This document shows, piece after piece, positions 12,201 through 24,200 of a stretch of DNA of 64,000 nucleotides (position 1 is its first letter; every line of letters starts with the position of its first letter). The notes under the pieces are model-generated. The model was not told the DNA's origin, ran no database searches, and worked only from the letters and a program-made list of their open reading frames with translations. The translations under genes were made by a program, and so were the position numbers. The stretch lies in the NCBI GenBank assembly GCA_002633005.1, contig NMRA01000353.1:69625-133624 (forward strand), in the 5' to 3' direction. This stretch comes from Phoronis australis. Its lineage: Eukaryota > Phoronida > Phoronidae.

Positions 12201-15200
12201 TCTATCACTCGTCCTTTAACTTATGCAGTGAGGAAGTTATTGTTTGTTTCTTAGAATTTAACATTACTGTTAGTTTCATATTCATTACACCATATCTTAA
12301 ATGTCAATTGTCGTATAGTGTTTTGATTTTACTTTATTTCTGTTTCTGTTGACAAAGGACGTTATTACATCCGAAAATTTCAGTTGATCCATTCTTTTTG
12401 TTTTATTTACCTATTTATATTAGTTTCATAAATACAGTTAGTAAGTATTTTTTTGACATTTTGGGTTTTGCTGTTGACTGTTGAGATGTTTTGTAATTTA
12501 ATTTTCAGTATTTGAAACTTATGGAGATAGTTTTATGAGAAAAGCGTCTGTATTTGAAATTAAGTGATGTGAAGTTTCACTTTTTTCTCAGATAACTGTG
12601 TTCCAGACTACAGAGACTTTCCTTGACTAAAATTGCTATGAGTCACTAATCAAATATTTCTCATTAATAATTACTGAATTATTGAAACATTTCAACTAAA
12701 TATGTTCACTTCACTTGTACCTTCACCCGAATTTCTTTCGACGCAGGTATGCTTTGACAGAGTCTGGAGCGGCCCTTGCCAAACGCCTGTCCATCTACCA
12801 TGATGCTTTCTCTAGATTCAAGTTGTCCACTAATCTGCCTGTGTTACCTGATCTGGCGCAGGGACATCCTCAGGGGTAAGACTGCAGCACATCTCTACAG
12901 TGCTTTACTTTCCTTTTATCAAACCTCATTCTCAGTTTATGGTAAATTAATACAATTTACTATAAATATTGTGCCAGAACCTGGTACTAGAATGGTTTGG
13001 AACATTTTTGCAATATTAGAAGTCTTCAATGTTATGAAGATTTATTGAATTAACACATAGTAACAACCAGATTTGTTGCCATGACGAAACCCAATACAAT
13101 CTCAATATCAAATGCAAAAAATATAAATAACTGGATTAACAGTCCAAGTTAAGAAATAATTTAAAGAACTCTCCATGTGAGATCTATTACCGTAATTTTG
13201 TTCATTTGGTGGAAGTCAGTCACTGTTATAGGCTGACAATCTGAAACCTTTTCCTACTTAAGGTTTCTCACATTTTATTAGAGTGCTGAGTTCTTGTGAT
13301 GACAGCTTATACTGTTTAATTTTATTATTCTTGCTTTAGTACCCGTTGCAAAAACAGAAATGTGGTCTTGATCATTGATGAGCGAGAGAGAGACAAAGAT
13401 CGTCTGGTCGCTCAGTGTAGGCAAGCAGGTATTGCAACACAGATCCGTGAGTTACCATCAGGAGACTACATATGGCTGCTGCCACCTGTCTGGGCTGACA
13501 AGAACTACTCACAGACCATGGCAGATTTAGAAGTGGTAAGGTGGCATCCTGGATTAATTAGCATTTTTAAAACACCTTGCAGTGCTAAATAGGTCAAGCC
13601 AAAATCCCCAACTTCGAAAGTGAATAAATCAAATTAATGGTGTTCAATTTTACCGTTGAAGTAACCATGAGTACACTTGGTCTATGGTGTAAACATGTGT
13701 AATTAACTCACAGTTATTACAATATCAAAACAAAAGACTCTACTTTAAAATATGAATCAAGCATGTGGGTTTAAAATGTTATGTCTTTCATTAAATTAAG
13801 AATACATCAAAGCAGAGCCCTTGGTCTAAGCTTTGTATTCAAAATTATTTTTTACTTTCTCCATTCTACTTTGTTGCAAACTCAATAAAAATTTCTGTTA
13901 TTGGGATTGGGAAACGAGAGGTGAGTACACCATTAGCTAGAGGACCCATTACTCTGATTGGTTGGAACAAGAACCAATGACATCAATTTTGTACTTCGAT
14001 ATGGCACTTGTGTCAAAGTTGATATGTACTCACATTGGGCAATGTTTCACAAACACCAACAGTGGTTGTGATTTATCTTCAAACAGTTGTCATTTGTAAT
14101 CTGAATATATTTGGAATCCTCTTCCCTCATATGTGTTGCTTGCAGGTGCTTCCTTATATAGTTGAGCGCAAAACATGGGATGACTTGGCCAACAGTTTGA
14201 GGGGAAGACGGTTTGAAAACCAGCTGGAGCGAATGAAAGTACGTAAGACACCAGTGCTTATGAGTTGATAATTTAATTCCAGTACAGGGGCAGATTGAGA
14301 GAGATTACAGTATTTAGATTTTTTCTGGAGTTTGAGCATGCTTGATCCATCAGGAGTTGACGGTGGAATGGCTTTAATGATGTTGAATGACCTGAAGATT
14401 TGAGAAGACTAAATTTTGCATGTCTCTAGTCACTTCCCCACAGTATTGTCTTCTTTTGTCTTACTAACAGACCATTACAAACTTTATTTAATTTACTAAG
14501 TTGTTCATTAGCAAATTATGCCTAATTAATGCAGATTGTCAAGCTGGTGTTATTGCTGCCACCATGTTTACTGTTGCAGAAATGTGCCAAATAAGCTCCA
14601 TTTGGGGAATCAATGAAAAAATCTTTAGTGATTGCAGAATCTTAACAAAGGTGTTGTTATTTCACCTTTTCAATATCGAAAACATAACTGATTAAGAAAG
14701 TTGGATATGAGAGATTATCCTTGTAGGGTCTATTTCATGCTTGGTCATTGTCTTTTGCTGTTCTTTGTCTGTAGTCATGACTACGATATTTCGGTAACCT
14801 TCAATTCACATTTTGGATCATATGTTTATTTTTATGCGCCCACATATTTATTGATATGGTGGTGCATATTGCCGTCATCTCTGCCTGGGCGCCTGCATCT
14901 CCTAAACCCCCTGCAGGATCGTATTGAAATCTAGCAGGTGTGCTCCTATGGGGTTTACGAGTTTCGGACTGACCCGAATACCGCTGTGCCCCCTAGTGGC
15001 AATTTTAATTTTTTACGTTTGCCTCTGTATCTTCAAAGGGCCTCAACCGATTTTCATGAAATTTGGCACATAGGCATGTGTTAATGAGATGACGCTTTCC
15101 TCTTGTTTGTGGATGGATTTGAGGTATTTTGCGCCATCAAGCGGCCATTTTTATTATTTTCGAGTCTGTTTTTTGGCATCTGCCCCTCTATCAACCAAAC

Positions 15201-18200
15201 CACTCTTACTCTTATGATAATTGTGAAAATTGGGTTGTATGTTCTTACTATGAAGAGGACGGTTGGCGATGATTTTCCGATGACTTCGAACACTGTGGCA
15301 TCTCCTAGTGGCAGTTTTGTTTTTTTGCGCCTTAGCTGTATCTCCTAAACGTACTACAGTATCTTTATTAAATGTAGCAAATGTATTTATATGAAGTTGT
15401 TAATAGAGGACGACGACGACTTCAGACAGATCAGACCATGGGTGTGCCCCCTAGTGGCAATTTTAATTTTTTTGCATTTACCGTACGTATATTCAAAGGT
15501 CATCAACAGATTTCCATAAAATTTGGCACATCGGCAACTATTAACAAGTTGACGCTATCCTTCCATTTTCGGATGTATTCGAGGTATTTTGCGCCACCTA
15601 GTGGCCATTTTTATGTGCCCACATATTTATATGTGGGTGCATATTGCCGTCATCTCTGGGCGTCCGGGCGTCGGTGGCTGTATCTCCTAAACCCCTTGCA
15701 GGATCTTATTGAAGTTTGGCAGGTGTGTTCCTACGGTGCTGACAACAGAGGACGAGTTTCGGACCGACCCGAATACTGTTGTGCCCCCTATAATTTACCT
15801 CTGTATCTTCAAAGGTCCCGGATTTTCATAAAATTTGGACTAAAGGCATCTATTGGTGAGATGACGCTATCCTCCCGTTTTCGGATGAAATCAAGGTATT
15901 TTGCATCACCTTGAGTCCACCCTCTATCAACTAATCCATTCTAAGGATGATTTTGAAAATTGGCGAATATTTTCTCATTGTGAAGAGGAGGGTTGACGAT
16001 GACTTCGACTTTTGTGGCGCCTCCTAGTGGTAGTTTGTTTTGGTTTGCACCCATAGGTGTATCTCTTAAACCCACTGCAGAATCTTTGTTAAATTTAGTA
16101 AGTGTATTTTTATGAAGCGAACAACAGACGAGGACTTTTAGATGGATCCAAGGAACGCTGTGCCCCCTATTGGTATTTTCATTTTTTTCTGTTTACTTTG
16201 TTTCTCAGAAGTTTCTTGACAGATTTTTATAAAATTTGGTAAATAGTTTTCTATTAGAGAAGTGATGGCACTTCCTCTTTTCGGATGTATTGGACATTTT
16301 TGCGCCATCTAGTGGCCATTTTTACGATGCAAATAATCAAACCCTAGACGCACCTCCTTCGCGGTGCATTGACATGGGCGCATTTCAACGCTTTGCATTG
16401 CTCTTGTTCATTATCAGTAACAAATCTTTGCACACACTATTTAACCATCAAATCTGCTAGCTGTTATGGACATCTTCCATTGATTTTAATAACCTGGCAA
16501 ATCTTTACTAACCATTTTCAGGCTCTTTGATTTTTTATGTTTATCAAGTAGTTTTGAACTTTGATTTGTATTTAGAGTATGGGTAGATTCACATGAAACT
16601 TTGCACTATTCTTTTCTAGCTTATGAATAAGAAAATGACTTCTCAAATTTTTGACTTTTGGTGGAACAATGGAGATATTGGTTGTCAAAATGAATACTTG
16701 AGAATGAACATTTTTTTAAAAAAGGACTTTAGATTGTTGATATCTTTGTTGTTTGTTTGAGACACGGTTCCATATGCATTGATAATTAGAATATTATGCT
16801 CTAACATTAAGTTTAGTTTTTAAAAACAGTCATGTCCAGTGTAGGAAATGATGATTTTCACAAATATTGGTAGTCACATGATTGTAAATGTCATTGATTG
16901 CACAAGGGTTTTAGGCATGAATAATGTTTCTGTTATCAAGAATTCAGAAAATGTATACTTTTGATTTATGAGACAGCCTGAAAATGGACGGTTAAATTTA
17001 TTTGATGAAATGTGAAAGGACTTTACGAAGGTTGACAATTTTCACTGTCTATTAAAATTCCTTTTTATGCGCCCACATATTTATATGTGGACGCATTATG
17101 CCGTCATCTCTGTCCGTCCGTCCGTCCGGGCGGCGTCCGTCCGGCGTCCGCTGCTCTATCTCCAAAACCCTTTGACATAGGTTCATGAAATTTGGCACAT
17201 ATGTTCCATTCATGAATGGGACGGCATGTGCGAACTTTCGGACGGATCCGACTACCGGTGTGCCCCCTAGTGGCAATTTTAGTTTTTTACGCTTACCTTT
17301 GTATCTTCAAAAGTCCTGAATGGATTTTCATGAAATTTGGTATGTAGGCACCTAGTAGTGAGATGACGCTATCCTGCCGTTTTCGGATGGATTCGACATA
17401 GTTTGCGCCACCTAGTGGCCATTTTTAGTGTTTTCGAGTCTGTTTTTGTGCTTCCACCCCTCTATCAACCAAACCGCTCAAAGGATGATTGTGAAAATTG
17501 GCATGTATGTGCTTACTATGTAGAGGACGGTTGACGATGATTTTCCGACGATTTCGACTACTGTGGCGCCTCCTAGTGGCAGTTTTGTTTTTTTGCGCCT
17601 ATGGCTGTATCTCCTAAACCGTTCGCAGGATCTTTACAAATTGTGTAAGTATATTTATATGATGTTAACAACGGAAGATGACGACTTTTGGTCGGATCCG
17701 ACTACCGGTGTGCCCCCTAGTGGCAATTTTAGTTTTTTACGCTTACCTTTGTATCTTCAAAAGTATTGAACGGATTTTCATGAAATTTGGTATGTAGGCA
17801 CCTATTAGTGAGATGACGCTATCCTACTGTTTTCAGATGGATTCGACGTAGTTTGCGCCACCTAGTGGCCATTTTTACTGTTTTCGAGTCTGTATTTTTG
17901 CGTCCACCCCTCTATCAACCAAACCGCTCAAAGGATGATTGTGAAAATTGGCGTGTATGTGCTTACTATAAGGAAGACAGCTGACAATGATTTTCAGACG
18001 ATTTGGACTACTGTGGCGCCTCCTAGTGGCAGTTTTGTTTTTTTGCGCCCATGGCTGTATCTCCCAAACCGTTTGCAGGATCTTTACTAAATTTAGCAAG
18101 TGTATTTATGTGATGTTGACAACGGACGATGACGACTTTAGGATGATTCTGATTACCGGTATGCCTCTAGTGGCAATTTTAGTATTTGCCTCTAGTGGCA

Positions 18201-21200
18201 ATTTTAGTATTTTACATTGACCTCTGTATTTTCATAGGTCTTCAGGTGTATACTTTGTGTTACTTCGTGACTGTGAAGGAAAAGTTCCAAGTAGAAATTT
18301 GTTTCTGGCATTCTAATGCTGTGCTAATCTCGTATGTTGGTAAATTTGTTTTTAATTCTATGTTTCTGTGGTGCTTTAAGCAACTGGTGTATAGGATGTG
18401 CTTGTATTATGAAGATTACTCACATTTTGCCCCTAGCCTATTGAGGAGACAATGACCATGCCTTTCCATTTTGCAAAGTATGCCCTCTACTGGCCACTTT
18501 ATGGTACCAATAAACAACCCTAGAAGGATACCGTATGCGGTGCAATTGTGGGCGCATTTCAACGCTCCGCGTTGCTCTTGTATTTTATTGTTTTGGTTTC
18601 TATGCATATAAATCACTTGTCGACTGTTCTTTCACAGAGATGTGAGTGCATGCTGTTTTATGTGGTTGAAGGAGACATTGATGGGATGAGAACCAAACCA
18701 GCTGATCCTTATAAACGATTCCTTGAAGTAAGTTCATCATATCAAATCTCATTATCTGCTCCTTGTAAACAGTTCTTTGCCTCAGTATGCCATGTGTGTT
18801 CCTACTTACTTTCTGTGCACTTTGGTTGCCATTGGCCCTTTTGTCTAAATATACTCGAGTGTCCTGCTTTATGCACTCTGATTCAGGAACAGTGTAAAGT
18901 AAACAATATTGAGGAATTGTGAACTTAAGGTAGTCATGTGTGAGATACTTTCTCTGATTCTGAACATCAAATATTAACTACGAGACAGTGACATTTCTAA
19001 ATGTTTTTCGTGTTCATTAACCAATAATGTTGCAGAACAAAGTGTCAGAGTTGCAACTTAAGGAGAATGTGTTTGTTAACCACACGTCAAGCTGGAAGAA
19101 GACAGCACAGTTTCTGATCTGGATGTCGTATCTTATCGCTGAGAAACACTGGGCAGGTAAGAAAGAAGCTTTGAAGAGGAGCCTCGCTGCATTTATGATT
19201 TCCGCAGCTGCTTTTGCAATGATTGAAATCAAGTACTATTTTTGTGATGTGAAGCTCTAGGGGTTTAACCATGACTTTGTTGTTTTCAGTAGGGTGGTTC
19301 AGCCATCTGATGCTGTATATTTATGGATATAGTGACCCAAAAGCCATAGACTCTAAGTTAGCTAGCAATTCTTCAACAACACTATTCAATTATTGACTTT
19401 CACCGGGGTCAATTTTTTATCAGTATCACATTTTTGGAGTCTGATCAAGTGTGAAAGTCAATAAATTATAATTTTTTTTCATTCTGTAAGTACATTTGCC
19501 AACTAACTCATCGAAGAAGGCTGGGCTTTTGGTTGTACGTTTATTACTCATTCGGTCAGTCAGGTACTGGTTTTTTAACCAAAACATTATGGAGAGATTT
19601 TGAAAAAACTTTCAGGAGATACAAATGGACAAAAGAATAATCAGTTTTAGTTTGGGAAAGATATATTTTTTTGGAGTCATACAAAGGTCCATCTTAATAC
19701 AAAACAATCAACAAACGTCATTTAGTGAAGTCCTTGCAATCATGAGTGTGATGGAGAGAACTGGGATGCCTTGATGCGGGTTTACTTTCCTCTGGTGGTT
19801 TACATTTTGCGATTATTTTAAAACAAATGTGACTTGGAAATCTAGATTAATTAAAAGACTTTTGATTTTGGTGACTTACTGGTAGAGTACTGGTAAAGTC
19901 AAAGTTTGCACCATGAGAGAGACTGGGTTCAAATCTTGATGAAGTAATTGCATATCAGGAAAGCATTTTGAAATTAAATAATTATTGGAAATGGCATTTC
20001 CATAGTAGCGGAAATATTGTGACTTATTGACAAATACTGGTTAAAATTAACTCCACAATCTGTCCAAATCATAGGATAAAACAGTGTTTATGTAGATGAC
20101 AAATAATATCGTGTGCATGTAGTATTCATAGTGACTTTTAACAAAATGTGTGTCACTGTACAGGGCAGAGTGTTGGCACTATGACTTATACTGAGTACAC
20201 TGCTAAAGCTAACAGCACAGAGGTTGTACCCGTGGTGAACTTGAAAAAGAATGTGAATATTTGGACAGCTGATCTATTTATTGATCTCCTAATCAGGTGA
20301 GCTATTCTGTTTGGCTTACTTTATTGTTTCGTGAAAACAACACCTTAAGGTGGCACTAGATGTGGTCTAATGGTGTGTACATTATTCGGACCAGCTGTTT
20401 ACTGACATGTTTCTCATAGTCAAGTTTCTTAGAGTTACAACATATCAATTCATCAATTGCTACTAAGATTTTGTGACATTATAAGGTTCATTCACAAACT
20501 TGAGTGAAACTTTTGCAATTCTTCTGCTGAATTGACTTTTTGCATTTGCACGACTGCTAAAAACAGGCAAAAGGATGAAGATGTGCGTTCATAGTTTACC
20601 TTATTTTACTTGTCACACATTATCCATAAAAGTGTTTTGATTTCTAAAGTGTGATTGAGTGTTTTTTGGTTAAACTTTTAATCCATTGTGCATGAGAGTA
20701 AATGATGAGAGACAATCAGTCGTACACAACAACCACAGGGCAGTCTCAGCTGGGGATCATCTCAGTCTCCCAGGACATATCACTGTGCTGGTCATCGCAG
20801 GTGAACGTTTAGATTTATTTGTGGAAACGCGCGAGGCATAGCAATGTTCAAAATGTTGGGGATTTGTTATAATTTGTTTTGACGTCATATTGTATATACC
20901 ATTATTCCTATGAGTGTAGTTAATATAGCTTAACAGTCTATTTTTCTGTCATACTCGTTTGCTACCTGTTCTCTATTATGAAGAGTTTAGCATCATTTGT
21001 CACTGATATATTTATATTTAATTTAAACTGTTTTAGAGATTCATGTGGCGAGAGCAGCTTTTGCTGCCACCTCAACAACGTGTTATCAACCCATGCCAGA
21101 CCCACACTGCTAGTTATACAAGACCTGTTACAGTATAACAAGGTATGTTATCAACCCATGCCAGACCCACACTGTTAGTTATACAAGACCTGTTACAGTA

Positions 21201-24200
21201 TAACAAGGTATGTTTTGCATCTCATCTAAAATCCTTCATACTAGACTGGCTTTTAAACTGTTCAGAAATAATAATGTAAACACCCGATTCATTGCTTTTT
21301 GTTAATTAATTGCTCTTGTTTTTGTTACTCTGTCAATACCAAAAAGTTAATATGCCATGATAATTTGTGGGAGAGGCTGGAATAGGACCAGTGATCAATC
21401 AATTAGATTTTAGATATTATCATTAGCTATCAGAATAACGGGCTAACATAATTGCATTACATGAAAAACAATGTGAACTGTGCTGATATGCTTGTCATAC
21501 ATATGGCAATGCATTTTAAAAATCAAAAGACATTAGTTTGTAGATATGTGCCATCTGATGTAGTTACATTAGGCACAACTTAACTATGATAGCTGAGAAA
21601 GGGGTGTACGCTCTTGGGGCTTTTTAGTCGGTTGTTTGTTACATTTCACACATCTTCCTACACATCTTCCTACACATCTTCCTACACATCTTCTCACAAT
21701 ATTCATGTGCTCGACTGGAACCTGAAAGTTGGTCTGGCTTCAGTAGATGATTACTGATTTTTAGATGAGAAGCAAACTACTCAAAAGGTGCGGGGATGTT
21801 TTCATTACAGCTAACAGGAACGCAACAGGTATTTATGTTTGAATTAAAAATTTTTAATTAGTGATTGTCAGTTGTGGAGTTATCAAGTGCCACCATTTGA
21901 AAGACTTTTCCATCTTCTCTGTGTTGCCTTATCTCCTTTTGTGAGACATGGTAACTTTTATGTTACTTTTTATAAATCTTCAAGATATCGTAAACAATAA
22001 ATTATAATTGTAAATGTTGTTTTTCTCTTTGCAAATCTACATCGTCTCTATTGGTTACTTCTGGGTTTGCTTTTGTTGTAGAGTGTATAACAAATTGTAT
22101 AGAGAACACAAAGAGTCAACTCATTCATTATGACATCACAACGTATTGGCAACTCTATATCCAGGTATATTTTGTGTTTACCTACATACAGTTGTATAGC
22201 TGGTGATGCTCCTCTATGGGTGTTTGGACATGATGGCATACAGTTGTGTCACGCCTAATACTGATGAGTGACCTAGTGGAACTAGTAACTGTTTAAGCTG
22301 CTGACTTGTGTTGTGCAATGAGTGTAAGTGGTGTGGGCCATAGAGTATGACATTTGTGTGACTATGAGTTGCCTTATAACTGTTGTGCAACAATGGGTCA
22401 TTGGAGAGCACATGATAGCTCTATGGTCATCCTACATTATATACCTGATTGTTCAAATGTTTCACTATTGTGCAATTGTCCTTTGTTAATTTCATGGCTT
22501 CAGATTATCTCACGGCAGTCGTACGTTTTGCTCTCCATCAATCTTGACTTCTTATAAAAAAACACGTCCAGTGAGTGTAATGCTCTGAAAGTCTCAGAAG
22601 TCCAAGAAAGCCTCACCCACTACACTCTGTAGGAGAATGACTATACGTAATAACACTGTTTTTGACATGTTAGTTAGTGAGTTACATTAAAAATGATATT
22701 TTATTACCATGAAAACTGATCCATATATATGTTGTACCCATGGCCCTTTGGCTACAGAAAGTGTTTGTCCAGCATCTCTCATGTCTTTAGGTCATACATC
22801 ATGTCAGTGTTATAAGGACAGAAGATGATGAAACAACCAAGTCAGTTCAGAAACTCTACATGGGCGAGGGGACACGCAGTCAAGACACAGTAGTGGAGGT
22901 AGTTATGTAGTCTGTTTGACTAGTTACGTACTTCTGCATTACAGAGATGGCAGATTGAAATTTTATGCCAATGTTGTGAATTTTTTTCTAAGGAGTAAGA
23001 CCAGTACAGGGCTCTCTCTCACTTGAGAGTAAAGGTACCTGAGGGGAATTTTTTGTTTGGTTGAGCGGAGTACTTCTCGGTCACCACCAATTCCACCTCC
23101 CCGGTTGCCACCTCCATCTATATTTCAATATTGGTTCTCAAAATCGAGGTCTCAAGGATCGTGTAGTAGCAAGCAATGTGACAGAGATGAATGGAGGTTC
23201 GGGTTTGAAAGTAATGCAGTTTTCCAATGGTACCATTTGATTTCTAAATTGTGCTAAAAACTGCTAACCTCAATACTGTTCAATATTTTTGGCCAAGAAA
23301 ATTGTTGGAGTAAGCAAAAAGTGCTGTATGATACAAGCTCTTCAAACTTTTTTAAAATAAATAAATAGGACTTCAATATAAAGCAGCTGTAGTAACTAGA
23401 AACATTGGTATTCCAGGTTGTTGTTGACCATGACACTAGAGACTGTAGTTTTGTGAAAGAGGACTATGCAAGTGATTCACAAACATTCAGAGTGATGATG
23501 GAACAGGCAAGTCATTTGATGTGTAATGCCTTTTATCATGGTAACCGTAGTAAGAGAAGTATTAAATAGTCCTCTATTATCTACTTAATGTGTGTTGTGA
23601 ATTTGCGTATCTGAGAACTTTTGATGATTAGAAGAAAGTTGTGACACAGTTGTCAGCACTTATCATTGCCCTGGTTTACCTCTAGGCTTTAGAAGAGAGT
23701 AAAAACACGTCTGCTCCATGTCAACATGTAAGACGTGAAGATGAGTACTTTGCTGTGGGTGTCAAGGAAAGTGAGGTTGTCAACAGGTCACAGTCTTCTT
23801 CTATTGATGTAACTACGCTCACAGACTCTCAACAGCTTGAGTTAGCTCTTGAACAAAGCAAATCCATTTATGTGGAAGAGACAACACAAAGGGGAGAGTC
23901 TTCATCCAGATTCAATGGTGATTTATCTACACTGACAGACTCTCAAAAACTGGAGATGGCTCTAGAACAAAGTGAGTCAATTGACGTGGTCACGATTCAA
24001 ACAAAAGACACTCTGTCTGAGGGTTTTGATGGCATAACTTCTGGATTGACAGAATCTCAGGAATTTGAGTTGGCTCTGCAAGAAAGCCGATCTTTCTGTG
24101 TAAATGAGACATCAACTCCTAAAGACCCTCAATCTAAGTGCCATATAACCACTTCACACAACGTGGGCAATAGTGTAAGTAATGACTGTGTTGGTATAGC

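Noticed and set aside
15381-15914. 177-codon frame in the module repeat
   Set aside because: Neighbouring modules do not keep the frame, and the conserved unit is the DNA box, not a peptide.
19880-19945. Possible tRNA gene (TGGTAGAGTACTGG ... GGGTTCAAATC)
   Set aside because: Only the box-like strings fit; no acceptor stem pairs well. At most a decayed SINE.
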